Part shown: positions 16,844 through 25,051 of the stretch, in pieces | Numbering within the stretch: position 1 is the first letter of the stretch | Layout of the letters: each line of letters opens with the position of its first letter | Source: Gemmatimonadota bacterium | GTDB taxonomy: Bacteria > Gemmatimonadota > Gemmatimonadetes > Longimicrobiales > Gaopeijiaceae | DNA: 37,982 nt | NCBI GenBank assembly: GCA_007132965.1 | Contig: SLNQ01000065.1 | Span: 1 to 37,982 of the forward strand | Reading direction: 5' to 3' | Program-made: the position numbers and the translations under genes | The notes under the pieces: generated by a model | What the model saw: the letters and a program-made list of their open reading frames with translations, nothing else | The model's database searches: none | What the model was told of the DNA's origin: nothing

Positions 16844-17641
16844 ATGGACATCGCTGAGACCACCGGCACCGAGATCCACCCCCAGGCAATCGTCCACGAC
16901 TCGGCCCAGCTCGACGAGGGCGTGAGGGTAGGGCCGTGGGCCCTGGTGGGCCCCGATGTGAAGGTGGGGGCCGGAACCATTATCGGTCCTGGGGCCCTGG
17001 TGGAACGCGACACCACGGTGGGACGAGACTGCCGGATCCACAAGGGCGCCGTGCTGGGTACGGATCCCCAGGACCTCAAGTTCGAGGGTGAACGTACCGA
17101 GCTGGTGGTGGGCGACCGGACGGTGATCCGGGAGTACGCCACCCTGAATCGGGGCACCTCGGCCTCGGGCCGCACCGTGGTGGGGAGCGACTGCCTCTTG
17201 ATGGCCTATACCCACGTGGCCCACGACTGCGTCCTGGGCGACCACGTGATTCTTTCCAATGCCGTGAACATGGCCGGACACGTGACCCTGGAGGACTGGG
17301 TCATCGTGGGAGGGGTCACCCCCATTCACCAGTTCGTCCGGGTGGGGACCCACGCCTTCGTGGGCGGAGGATCCCGGATCTCCCAGGACGTCCCTCCGTT
17401 CTGTCGGGTGGCCGGGAGTCCTCCCAAGCTCTACGGTCTCAATTCGGTTGGGCTGGAACGACGGGGCTTCAACTCGGAGACCCGAGCCCTGCTGAAGCGC
17501 GTCTACCGGATCCTCTTCCAGTCGAACCTGAACGTCTCCCAGGGCGTTGCCCGGGCCAGGGAAGAGGTGGAGGCCGTCCCGGAGGTAGCACATTTCCTGG
17601 ACTTCATCGAAGACTCCGAGCGAGGAATCACCATCGGATGA
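16844..17641 (+). CDS. lpxA: Acyl-ACP--UDP-N-acetylglucosamine O-acyltransferase LpxA
   Basis: First step of lipid A synthesis. The 265 residues (E. coli 262) form a left-handed beta-helix of hexapeptide repeats (about 12-195) and a helical C-terminus (about 200-265, SVGLERRGFN onward). The catalytic base is His127 in THVAHDCVLGDH, followed by NMAGHVTLEDW and GGVTPIHQFVRVG, all standard. ATG 16844 is chosen for its ribosome site; ATG 16829 would add five residues (MKESS) and overlap the previous stop. The stop overlaps the oxidoreductase ATG by four bases, so the two are likely coupled. Confidence 0.95.
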   Translation: MDIAETTGTEIHPQAIVHDSAQLDEGVRVGPWALVGPDVKVGAGTIIGPGALVERDTTVGRDCRIHKGAVLGTDPQDLKFEGERTELVVGDRTVIREYATLNRGTSASGRTVVGSDCLLMAYTHVAHDCVLGDHVILSNAVNMAGHVTLEDWVIVGGVTPIHQFVRVGTHAFVGGGSRISQDVPPFCRVAGSPPKLYGLNSVGLERRGFNSETRALLKRVYRILFQSNLNVSQGVARAREEVEAVPEVAHFLDFIEDSERGITIG

Positions 17642-18711
17642 GCACGGATAGCCGAATGAGCCAGGAGAGCGGAGAGCTGCGCGTGGGTGTAGTGGGTGCC
17701 GGCAGTCTCGGGTACCATCACACCCGCATTGCCCGGGACCTCCCGGGCGTCCAGATGCAGGGATTCTTCGAAGTCCGGGACGACCGGGCGCGGCAGGTGG
17801 CCGAGGAGCTCGGCGTACGGCCCGCTCCCTCGCTGGACGACCTCCTGGACAGGATAGAGGCCGTGGTCATCGCCACCCCCACCTCCACCCACGAGGAGGT
17901 AGCTGTCCAGGCGCTGGAGCGAGGGATCCACGTCTTCATCGAGAAGCCCATCGCACCGGACCTGGGCGCCGCCGACCGGATCCTGGAGGTAGCGGAGATG
18001 GGTGGGGCCCTGGTACAGGTGGGCCACGTGGAGCGCTTCAACGATGCAGTGGTGGCCGCCCAACCCTACCTTGACACACCCCTGTTTATCGAATCACACC
18101 GCCTGGCGCCGTTCACGGAGCGAGGGACCGACGTGGCCGTGGTCCTGGATCTCATGATCCATGACGTGGACCTGGTGGGGAGTCTGGTGGGAAGCCCGGT
18201 GGAGCAGATCGACGCCACCGGTGTCCCCATCCTCACCCCTTCGGTGGACATCGCCAACGCGCGGATCTCCTACGAGGGAGGCGCGGTAGCGAATCTCACG
18301 GCCAGTCGCGTGTCACTGGACCGGATGCGCAAGCTCCGGATCTTCCAGCGCTCCGGGTACCTGAGCCTGGACCTGGCCAATGGGACCGGAGAGTTCTTGA
18401 AGCTCAAGGAAGAGATCCCGGCCCTTCTTCCTCAGAACGCCGCCCGCACGCAGGAGGACGGCACCACGGACTGGAGCGCTGCCGCCAGGGCGGTAAGCGC
18501 CCGTGGTCTCGAGGCCCTGGTTGAGCGCATTCCCCTCAAGGGGGATGGCGAGGAGCCCCTGCGCCGAGAACAGACCAGCTTTGTAGAGGCAATCCAGGGC
18601 CGAGGCGACCCAGTCGTTTCGGGGCGGGAAGGCCGAGAAGCCCTGGCTGTCGCCCTGACCATCGAATCCAAGATCATGAGTCATGTCGCTGATTCGCGTC
18701 CGACATCGTAG
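17638..18711 (+). CDS. Gfo/Idh/MocA family NAD(P)-dependent oxidoreductase in the lipid A operon
   Basis: A 357-residue protein with an N-terminal Rossmann fold (VGVVGAGSLGYHH, GAGSLG at 20-25) and the family EKP motif at 102-104 (VFIEKPIAP), then a C-terminal alpha/beta domain with HDVDLVGSLVG. It is translationally coupled to lpxA and lies before lpxB. In Acidithiobacillus and Leptospira, a Gfo/Idh enzyme (GnnA) beside lpxA oxidises UDP-GlcNAc at C3 so that GnnB can aminate it, giving amide-linked lipid A. No GnnB-type aminotransferase is present here, so the GnnA role is only a possibility. It could also act on another UDP-sugar. It is not an LpxH/LpxI hydrolase by fold. Confidence 0.9.
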   Translation: MSTDSRMSQESGELRVGVVGAGSLGYHHTRIARDLPGVQMQGFFEVRDDRARQVAEELGVRPAPSLDDLLDRIEAVVIATPTSTHEEVAVQALERGIHVFIEKPIAPDLGAADRILEVAEMGGALVQVGHVERFNDAVVAAQPYLDTPLFIESHRLAPFTERGTDVAVVLDLMIHDVDLVGSLVGSPVEQIDATGVPILTPSVDIANARISYEGGAVANLTASRVSLDRMRKLRIFQRSGYLSLDLANGTGEFLKLKEEIPALLPQNAARTQEDGTTDWSAAARAVSARGLEALVERIPLKGDGEEPLRREQTSFVEAIQGRGDPVVSGREGREALAVALTIESKIMSHVADSRPTS

Positions 18712-18817
18712 AAAGAAGGAAGGGGCGGACGTTCGGAGGGGAAAGTCCCCTCGGCTCCTCATCTTCCTTTTCTTGCTGGTGCTCCTGGCCATCTGGTACC
18801 TGGGCACGCAGTTCTGA
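18683..18817 (+). CDS. Small single-pass membrane protein, 44 residues, in the lipid A operon
   Basis: ATG 18683 opens a 44-residue frame ending at TGA 18815-18817. It overlaps the end of the oxidoreductase by 29 bases in another frame and fills the otherwise empty gap before lpxB. The first 24 residues are strongly basic (RVRHRRKKEG, RRGK), followed by one hydrophobic helix (LLIFLFLLVLLAIWYLG, about 25-41) and a short GTQF tail. The positive-inside rule predicts a cytoplasmic N-terminus. No family is recognised. Helix pattern, charge bias and position support a real gene, but there is no strong ribosome site, so translation may depend on coupling. Confidence 0.6.
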   Translation: MSLIRVRHRRKKEGADVRRGKSPRLLIFLFLLVLLAIWYLGTQF

Positions 18818-18890
18818 GCCGTCCAGCCGTGGCCTTGGACTCCGGCTGCACCCGCACCCGGCACTGGTCCGCCGACCACCCTCGATTCCC

Positions 18891-20072
18891 TTGAGCGCGC
18901 CCACCTTTCTCCTTCTGGCAGGTGAGCCCTCGGGCGACCTCCACGGCGCCCAGGTGGCCCGCGCCCTCCGGGCCCGGTTTCCCCGATGTCAGCTCGTGGG
19001 AACAGGAGGCGAGCGGATGGCCGCCGAAGGCGTGGAGCTCCTGGCCGAGCTGGATCAACTGGCCGTAATGGGCTTCGTGGAGGTCCTCTCCCGGCTCCCA
19101 TTCTTCTGGAAGCTGGAACGAAGGATCCTGGGCATCTTGGATCGAGGGAGCACGGACCTCGTGATTCCCATCGATTATCCCGGCTTCAACCTTCGGATCG
19201 CGAAGGCCGCGGCGAAGCGGGGAACTCCAGTCCTCTTCTATATTGCGCCCCAGGTGTGGGCGTGGAAGCCGAAACGGACGGCGCGCCTGGCTGAGGCGGC
19301 GGACCGGATCGCGGTGATCCTGCCCTTCGAGGAAGAGATCTTCCGAGCAGAGGGGGGCAACGCCACCTTTGTCGGCCACCCGTTGCTGGATCAGAGCTCC
19401 GAGGCTCCTGGTCGGGCGGGCTTCTGCCGACGGGCCGGACTGGATCCGGAGCGACCCATCCTGGCACTCTTTCCGGGCTCCCGAGCTCAGGAGCTGAAGC
19501 GACACCTGGCGCCCTTCCTGGATGCGGCTCGTCGTCTCGTGGCCCAGCGCCCGGACCTTCAGGTGGCCGTGGCGCGGGCGCCGGGGATCCGGCTTGCCCT
19601 GCCCAGCGGTGGCAGCGAAGGGCCGGACGAAGGACTTTCCCAGGATGATGTCGTCATCACGGATGACGGCACCGGGCTCCTGGAGCACGCCCGGGGTGCT
19701 CTGGTGAAGTCGGGCACCACCACGCTGGAAGCGGCCCTGGCCGGCACTCCCTTCGTGGTGGCGTACCGGACGCACCCCCTGACCTTCGCCATCGCGCGGC
19801 GCGTGGTACGAGTGGATCACGTGGCCCTGGCCAACCTCGTGGTGGGAGAACGGGTCGTCCCCGAGCTTCTGCAGAACGAGGTGACGGGTGAGAGATTGGC
19901 CCGGGCCCTGGGCCCACTTCTGGATGATACGCCCCAGCGGGAGCGGGTGCAGCGCGGCCTCGCCCGGGTCCGAGCGGCGTTGGGTGAACCCGGAGCAGCC
20001 GGGCGCGTGGCGGCTCTGGCCGAGGAGATTCTGGTGGAGAAGGGTAGGAACGCGGGAGGAGCGGGCCGATGA
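18891..20072 (+). CDS. lpxB: Lipid-A-disaccharide synthase LpxB
   Basis: A peripheral inner-membrane GT-B glycosyltransferase (GT19) that joins UDP-2,3-diacylglucosamine to lipid X. In 393 residues it starts with LLLAGEPSGDLHGAQ (from residue 7), followed by the family motifs MGFVEVLSRLPFFWKLE, IPIDYPGFNLRIAKAA, YIAPQVWAWKPKR, LALFPGSRAQELKRHL and LVKSGTTTLEAAL. The start is a TTG at 18891; the conserved N-terminus leaves no room for a later start and no better codon lies just upstream. The stop overlaps the next ATG by four bases. Upstream bases 18818-18890 show no promoter. Confidence 0.95.
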   Translation: MSAPTFLLLAGEPSGDLHGAQVARALRARFPRCQLVGTGGERMAAEGVELLAELDQLAVMGFVEVLSRLPFFWKLERRILGILDRGSTDLVIPIDYPGFNLRIAKAAAKRGTPVLFYIAPQVWAWKPKRTARLAEAADRIAVILPFEEEIFRAEGGNATFVGHPLLDQSSEAPGRAGFCRRAGLDPERPILALFPGSRAQELKRHLAPFLDAARRLVAQRPDLQVAVARAPGIRLALPSGGSEGPDEGLSQDDVVITDDGTGLLEHARGALVKSGTTTLEAALAGTPFVVAYRTHPLTFAIARRVVRVDHVALANLVVGERVVPELLQNEVTGERLARALGPLLDDTPQRERVQRGLARVRAALGEPGAAGRVAALAEEILVEKGRNAGGAGR

Positions 20073-20809
20073 GCGGTCACGACGAGGGACGAGGCTCCCC
20101 GAACACGCGGGAGACCCTGCAGATCCTGGGAGCGCAGTACGGCGGCACGGCGCTGGTCCGGGCGTTGGGCCTCACCCTCCGGTTTCGGATCGAGAATGCG
20201 GAGCACTACCAAACCCTGCGGGAGGCGGGGCGGCCCGTCATCTTCGTCCTCTGGCACGCACAGCTTCTCCCACTGGTCTACCTTCACCGCCGACAGAACG
20301 TGGTGGCCCTGGTCAGCGAGCACCGTGACGGCGAGTACATCGCCCGGATCATGCGGCGGCTGGGCTTCGGTACCGCCCGGGGGTCGTCCTCCCGGGGGGG
20401 AAGCCGGGGACTCCGGGAGCTGGTCCACGCCGCCCGGTCGGGGCACGATCTGGCCGTCACCCCGGACGGCCCCAGAGGTCCGGCCCACGAACTCAAGATG
20501 GGAGCTCTCACCGTCGGACGCCTCACCGGGTGTCCCCTGGTCCCCGTGGCGGCCGGCGCCACTCGAGCCTGGCGGGCTGCGTCGTGGGACCGGTTCCTCA
20601 TCCCCAAGCCTTTTGCAACCATTCACGTCAAGTACGGCCCGCCGGTCCGGGTGGCCCGGTCGGCCTCACCTGAGGAGCTGGAGGACCAGCGGGTACGCGT
20701 CGAGAAGGAGATGAAGCGACTCACTAGCGAGGTGGCCGGCGTGGGGGCGCGGCCGTACGGCGCTTCGGGCCCGTCTGGCCCGACCTCCGGCGGAGGCACC
20801 CGTCCGTGA
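20069..20809 (+). CDS. DUF374 / lysophospholipid acyltransferase-like protein
   Basis: A 246-residue protein of the COG2121 family. The candidate catalytic His63 lies in VLWHAQLLPLV, followed by RGSSSRGGSRGLREL (residues about 107-122) and VTPDGPRGPAHELKMGAL, both diagnostic. It is coupled by four-base overlaps to lpxB and lpxK, so it probably acylates a lipid A precursor or related glycolipid in the inner membrane (inference); it is not a canonical LpxL/LpxM. In organisms lacking LpxL, such enzymes are candidates for secondary acylation. The last 25 residues are Gly/Pro-rich and probably disordered. Confidence 0.85.
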   Translation: MSGHDEGRGSPNTRETLQILGAQYGGTALVRALGLTLRFRIENAEHYQTLREAGRPVIFVLWHAQLLPLVYLHRRQNVVALVSEHRDGEYIARIMRRLGFGTARGSSSRGGSRGLRELVHAARSGHDLAVTPDGPRGPAHELKMGALTVGRLTGCPLVPVAAGATRAWRAASWDRFLIPKPFATIHVKYGPPVRVARSASPEELEDQRVRVEKEMKRLTSEVAGVGARPYGASGPSGPTSGGGTRP

Positions 20810-21900
20810 GGAGGGCCCTGGAGAGGCCCGTGCGGGCATGGTGGCATGGAGAGGCCGGGATCGCCGGTCTCCTCCTGGGACCTCTCGCCGCGCCTTTCTC
20901 CCTCCTCTTCGGTGCCGGCGTGCGCCTGCGCAACCTGCTCTACGATCAGGGGCTCCTGTCCGCCGGCCGTGGGCCCATACCCGTCGTCAGCGTGGGGAAC
21001 CTGGTGGTGGGCGGCACTGGGAAGACCCCCGTGGCCCGCTGGTTCGTGGAGCGTCTCCAGGAGCGGGGGTGGACCCCGGCTCTGGTGAGTCGCGGGTACG
21101 GCCAGGACGAGTTGCTCCTGCACCGTCGATGGAATCCGGAGGTTCCGGTGCTGGAGGCGCCCCGGCGGCTGGAGGGCGTCCGTAGCGCCGCTCAGGCGGG
21201 GGCGAACATCTGTGTAGTGGACGACGGGTTCCAGCACCGACGACTGGCCAGGGACATGGACGTAGTGCTCCTCTCGCCCGATGACCCTTTTCCACCACGT
21301 CTCCTTCCACGGGGGCCCTACCGCGAGCCCCTGGGAAGTCTTCGGCGGGCGCACCTGATCGTGGTCACGGCACACGGCGAGGCCAGGGTGGCCGCCGCCA
21401 TGGAATTGGCCCGAAAGCTGGGACGCCGGGAGGATTTCCCTCCGGCTATCGCCTTTCCCCTGCTCCCGGGCCCGTGGCGCACCCTGGCGGGAGAGTCGCA
21501 CGAGGAGCCCGGCGGGCCGGCTCTGGTGGTGAGCTCGGTGGCCCGGCCCGAAGGCGTGGTGAGACTGGCCCGGGAGGCGGGCATCGAGGTCGCCCGAGCG
21601 CTGAGCTTTCCGGACCATCATCGCTACGACGACAGCGACCTCAAAGAAATTCGAAGGGCTGCCGGTGGCCTTCCGGTGGTCACCACCGAAAAGGACGCGG
21701 TGAAGCTGGCAACCTTCGAGGCGAGCCTTCCTTCGACTCATGTCCTGACGCTTCGGCCAAAGCTGGGCCGGGGACTGACGCGCGTGGTGGACCGGCTCCT
21801 GGACGAACGACTGGATCCGGCAGCTGCACCGGACGAGGAGAGACGACGCGAGATCGGAGATGCTCCGGATTCGGTGTCACGGGGAAGGGAAGAGGGATGA
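20806..21900 (+). CDS. lpxK: Tetraacyldisaccharide 4'-kinase LpxK
   Basis: Inner-membrane-associated kinase that phosphorylates the 4' position of the tetraacyl disaccharide to give lipid IVA. In 364 residues it has an N-terminal amphipathic/hydrophobic segment (about 18-50) for membrane binding, the characteristic P-loop VGNLVVGGTGKTP (about 63-75), CVVDDGFQHRRLARDMDVVL, and SFPDHHRYDDSDL, where the catalytic Asp-His pair of the family lies. GTG start at 20806, overlapping the previous stop as GTGA. A polar 30-residue tail lacks family similarity. The stop overlaps rlmH. Confidence 0.95.
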   Translation: MRRALERPVRAWWHGEAGIAGLLLGPLAAPFSLLFGAGVRLRNLLYDQGLLSAGRGPIPVVSVGNLVVGGTGKTPVARWFVERLQERGWTPALVSRGYGQDELLLHRRWNPEVPVLEAPRRLEGVRSAAQAGANICVVDDGFQHRRLARDMDVVLLSPDDPFPPRLLPRGPYREPLGSLRRAHLIVVTAHGEARVAAAMELARKLGRREDFPPAIAFPLLPGPWRTLAGESHEEPGGPALVVSSVARPEGVVRLAREAGIEVARALSFPDHHRYDDSDLKEIRRAAGGLPVVTTEKDAVKLATFEASLPSTHVLTLRPKLGRGLTRVVDRLLDERLDPAAAPDEERRREIGDAPDSVSRGREEG

Positions 21901-22370
21901 TGAAGATCCATCTGGTGGTGGTGGGTGACGTCCGTGGCCCCCTGGCTTCGGCCGTGGCGGAGTACCAGAGCCGGGCGTCGCGCTACTGGAAGCTGGAGGT
22001 GAAGGAAGTCCCGGCGGGGGCCCCTGGCCGGGACCCCGATGGCCACCGGACGATGGCCCGCGAGGCGGAGCGGATCCAGGCCGCCCTCCCAGACCAGGGG
22101 GATGTCTGGGTCCTTACACGGACTGGAGAGGGACTGTCGTCAAGGGGATGGGCTCGGGCCCTGGGAGATCGGGCACTCCATGGTGGGCGGGACCTGGCCC
22201 TGCTCCTGGGCGGCGCCTTCGGCGTCCAGGACGAACTGACCCGGGACGCAGCCCGGCGCATCTCGCTGGGGCCCGTGACCCTGCCCCACGAGATGGCCCG
22301 GCTCGTACTCCTGGAGCAGCTCTACCGGGCCGGTACGATTCTCCGCAATGAACCCTACCACAAGGGGTGA
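21897..22370 (+). CDS. rlmH: 23S rRNA (pseudouridine1915-N3)-methyltransferase RlmH
   Basis: SPOUT-fold enzyme that methylates pseudouridine 1915 in helix 69 of 23S rRNA. The 157 residues (E. coli 155) contain the knot and SAM-binding segment LLGGAFGVQDELTRDAARRI and the C-terminal PHEMARLVLLEQLYRAG and NEPYHKG, which are family hallmarks. A frame open far upstream lies inside lpxK; the start is ATG 21897 (or the adjacent ATG 21900), with AAGAGG upstream. It overlaps the lpxK stop by four bases. Confidence 0.95.
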   Translation: MMKIHLVVVGDVRGPLASAVAEYQSRASRYWKLEVKEVPAGAPGRDPDGHRTMAREAERIQAALPDQGDVWVLTRTGEGLSSRGWARALGDRALHGGRDLALLLGGAFGVQDELTRDAARRISLGPVTLPHEMARLVLLEQLYRAGTILRNEPYHKG

Positions 22371-22379
22371 AGCCAGAGC

Positions 22380-23183
22380 ATGGACACCAGCCGACAAGCC
22401 GAGGATCCGGGCACGGAGGAAGGGCACGGGGACTCCGAGGGTCCCTGGTACCGGCGGTGGTTCGGGGAGGAATACCTGGAGCTCTACCCCCATCGAGACC
22501 GAAGGGAGGCCCGAAGCGCGGTCAACCTTCTCCTGGCGACTCTGGATGGGGAGACGCCGGGTCCCATCCTGGATCTGGGGTGCGGAGCAGGTCGCCACCT
22601 CGCCGCGTTCAGGGACCACGGAGTGAGGGTCGTGGGCCTGGACCTCTCTCCGGTGCTCCTGGCCCGGGCCCGGGCCACGGCCTCAGGTGTCGCCCTGGCT
22701 CGGGGCGACATGCGAGCTCTCCCGTTCCGAGATGGGAGCTTCGCCGCGGTGGCTTCGTTCTTTACCTCCTTTGGGTACTTTGAGGCCGAGGACCACGACC
22801 GACATGTTCTGGCGGAAGGGCGCAGGGTGCTTCGGGATGAGGGACACTTCATGCTGGACTTTCTGAACGCGGAGGCGGTGACTCGCACCCTGGTTCCCCG
22901 GGACGAACGCCTGGTGGGCCAGCGGCGGGTCATCCAGGAACGGCAACTCATCCGGGAAGGCCGGTTCGTGGAGAAGCGGATCCGGATCGAACCTCGATCC
23001 GGGGGCGGACGACCACGGGAGTTCGTGGAGCGGGTCCGCCTCTACACTCAGACCGAGCTGGAAACCCTCCTGGAAGCCAGTGGGTTCTCGGTGACGAGCC
23101 GGATGGGAGACTACGAGGGGAGACCGGCACACTCGGACGCCCCAAGGGTCATCCTCCTGGCCAGGAAAGCCGGTCGGGGGTAG
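22380..23183 (+). CDS. Class I SAM-dependent methyltransferase, substrate unknown
   Basis: A 267-residue Rossmann-fold methyltransferase. SAM-binding motif I is ILDLGCGAGRHLAAF (63-77), motif II VVGLDLSPVLLARAR (about 84-98), and ALARGDMRALPF is the next family motif. The N-terminal part WYRRWFGEEYLELYPHRD (about 23-40) is typical of a group of uncharacterised methyltransferases found near bshC or in cofactor clusters. The C-terminal half is an alpha/beta lid with basic patches. It starts nine bases after rlmH. Substrate cannot be read from the sequence; small molecules are more likely than DNA or rRNA. Confidence 0.85.
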   Translation: MDTSRQAEDPGTEEGHGDSEGPWYRRWFGEEYLELYPHRDRREARSAVNLLLATLDGETPGPILDLGCGAGRHLAAFRDHGVRVVGLDLSPVLLARARATASGVALARGDMRALPFRDGSFAAVASFFTSFGYFEAEDHDRHVLAEGRRVLRDEGHFMLDFLNAEAVTRTLVPRDERLVGQRRVIQERQLIREGRFVEKRIRIEPRSGGGRPREFVERVRLYTQTELETLLEASGFSVTSRMGDYEGRPAHSDAPRVILLARKAGRG

Positions 23184-23211
23184 GCCCGCCTCGGGCCGGA
23201 ACCGCCGCCCC

Positions 23212-23220
23212 TACCTTTCA
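23212..23220 (+). promoter_or_regulatory. TACCTTTCA element upstream of bshC
   Basis: TACCTTTCA lies 26 bases before the bshC ATG. The identical 9-mer sits 26 bases before the gltX ATG. It resembles a -10 box of the TAnnTTT type. No TTG-type -35 is visible at the expected distance. Confidence 0.45.
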
Positions 23221-23245
23221 CAAGACACTCCCGGGCAATCACCCC

Positions 23246-24916
23246 ATGGAGATTCGACAGCGACCCTTCGGAGGATCCCGCCTGGTGCAGGACTGGCTCG
23301 ACGGCGCCAAGGAAGCGGCGGAGCCGGTCCCGGCACACCCTGGGGATCCGGAAGCATATACCAGGCGACGACGCGCCCTGGACGACGACTTCGACGTCCA
23401 GCGGAGGCGGACGGCGGCCTCGCTCCTCTCCGGAGGCGGGTCCGACGCCAGGGCACGCCTTGAACGCTTCGTAGAGGAGGCCGGCTACATGGTGACCACC
23501 GGTCAGCAGCCCGTGCTCTTCGGCGGTCCTCTCTACGTGGTCTACAAGGCGTTGACGGCGATCAGCCTGTCGAAGCGGCTCGAGGAGGAGACGGGACGTC
23601 CGGTCCTTCCGGTCTTCTGGATCGCTTCGGAGGATCACGACTGGGAGGAGGCGGGAAGCACCTGGGTCCTGGACCAGGAGAATGAGCTTCGGCGCACGAC
23701 CCTGCCGCTGCCCGACTCGTGGAGGGAGGGTGTGCGCCCCGCGCTGCACCGCACGCCCCTGGACGAAGGCGTCGATGGCCTCCTGGGGGACTTCCTCTCA
23801 CACCTTCCCGGCTCCGAGTTCGCGCCGCGGTGGCGTTCGCTCCTTCAAGACGCGTGGCAACCGGGACGTAGCCTTCCGGAAGCCTTCGAGGCCACCCTGG
23901 ACGCGCTCCTGGGTGAGCAGGGGCTCTTCTTCGTCCAGTCCCACACCTCGGGCCTGAAGGAGGCGAGTCTGCCTCTCCTCCTGCGGGAGCTGGAGCAAAG
24001 CGAGAGCCATGAAGGGGCACTGCGCCAGGCGGCGGACGAACTCACCCGACGCGGCTATGAGCTGCAGGCCCCCATCCTCGAAGGAGGAACCAACGTCTTC
24101 ATAGATGCCCCGGAGAGCCGCGAGCGCCTCTTCCGGGGTGACGCCGGCGAGTTCCGACTCCGGCGCTCCGAGCGGAGAATGGAACTTTCGGCCCTGGAGG
24201 ACGCGGCCCGCCGGGAGACCCTCCTTCTGAGCCCCAACGTTTTCCTTCGACCGGTAGTGGAAGCGCAAGTCCTGCCCACCCTGGCCTATGTGGCGGGGCC
24301 CGGCGAGGCGGCGTACCTGGCCCAGGTCGAGCCCCTCTTCCAGGCGCACGGCGTCACCCGTCCGGCCATACACCCCCGAATGGCGGCGGATCTCATTGAG
24401 ACCAAGGTGGGCAAGGTCCTGGAGAAGTACGACCTGGCGCCCCAGGAGCTGGCCCGTCCGCACCACGAACTGGTGGGCCGCCTCCTCCGGGAGGATCTTC
24501 CCGAGGGTATCCGAAAGGAGCTGGGTGGATTTCGCGGCGCCCTGGCCCGACACACGAAGGCGCTGGCCGAGGTAGTGGGGGAGCTGGACCCCACCCTCGA
24601 GCCCACGGTGAAGCAAGTCCAAAGCCAGGGTTTTGCCCAGCTCGACGAGGTGGAACGGAAGGTGGTTCAGGCGCTGAAGCGGGAGAACGAGATCGCCCTG
24701 GCCCAGTTGTCCAAGGCCCAGGACCACCTCTTCCCCGAAGGCAAACCCCAGGAGCGCGTCATGAGTCCCTGGTACTACCTCTTCCGGTACGGCGGAGAGC
24801 TGGTAGATCGGCTGGCCCGGGAGGCGGACAGGTTCGGTATGGGCCACTCGCCACCTTCGCTGGCGCCGGCCGTCGATGAGCCCGGGTGGGGAGAGAGACC
24901 GGGCCATGACCTGTGA
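23246..24916 (+). CDS. bshC: Bacillithiol biosynthesis cysteine-adding enzyme BshC
   Basis: Predicted to join cysteine to GlcN-malate, the last step of bacillithiol synthesis. The 556-residue length matches the family (about 540). Diagnostic segments are YMVTTGQQPVLFGGPLYVVYKA and PVFWIASEDHDWEEA (about 84-135), and the Rossmann-like core is followed by a long helical arm in the last third (KALAEVVGELDP to ALKRENEIALAQLSKAQDHL) that forms the coiled coil in the known structure. bshA and bshB are not in this window. The start at ATG 23246 has no good Shine-Dalgarno sequence, and 62 bases separate it from the methyltransferase gene. Confidence 0.93.
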   Translation: MEIRQRPFGGSRLVQDWLDGAKEAAEPVPAHPGDPEAYTRRRRALDDDFDVQRRRTAASLLSGGGSDARARLERFVEEAGYMVTTGQQPVLFGGPLYVVYKALTAISLSKRLEEETGRPVLPVFWIASEDHDWEEAGSTWVLDQENELRRTTLPLPDSWREGVRPALHRTPLDEGVDGLLGDFLSHLPGSEFAPRWRSLLQDAWQPGRSLPEAFEATLDALLGEQGLFFVQSHTSGLKEASLPLLLRELEQSESHEGALRQAADELTRRGYELQAPILEGGTNVFIDAPESRERLFRGDAGEFRLRRSERRMELSALEDAARRETLLLSPNVFLRPVVEAQVLPTLAYVAGPGEAAYLAQVEPLFQAHGVTRPAIHPRMAADLIETKVGKVLEKYDLAPQELARPHHELVGRLLREDLPEGIRKELGGFRGALARHTKALAEVVGELDPTLEPTVKQVQSQGFAQLDEVERKVVQALKRENEIALAQLSKAQDHLFPEGKPQERVMSPWYYLFRYGGELVDRLAREADRFGMGHSPPSLAPAVDEPGWGERPGHDL

Positions 24917-25015
24917 CGACAGGGGCCTCCCCCGGAACCGGACACGGCCCTGTCCAGTTGAATCCCCGGGACTCCCGGGGCGTAGAAGGGAAGAGGAGCG
25001 CCTCCGCGCGCCCTG

Positions 25016-25045
25016 TTGCAGGAAGTTTCCCCTGGCCGGTAGGTT
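25016..25045 (+). promoter_or_regulatory. Weak candidate promoter before the small membrane gene
   Basis: TTGCAG (25016-25021), an 18-base spacer and TAGGTT (25040-25045). Transcription would start at about 25052, the ATG itself, so the mRNA could be leaderless. The rest of the 135-base gap (24917-25051) holds a 7-bp hairpin (24964-24980) without a T run. Confidence 0.3.
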
Positions 25046-25051
25046 CAGCCC

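Noticed and set aside
15267..16889. 540-residue open frame on the minus strand
   Set aside because: It is the antisense of lpxC-fabZ and lpxD, His/Gly/Arg-rich with no domain, as expected in GC-rich DNA.
24964..24980. Terminator after bshC
   Set aside because: CCCCGGG-ACT-CCCGGGG is a perfect 7-bp hairpin but is followed by CGTAGAAGG with no T run.
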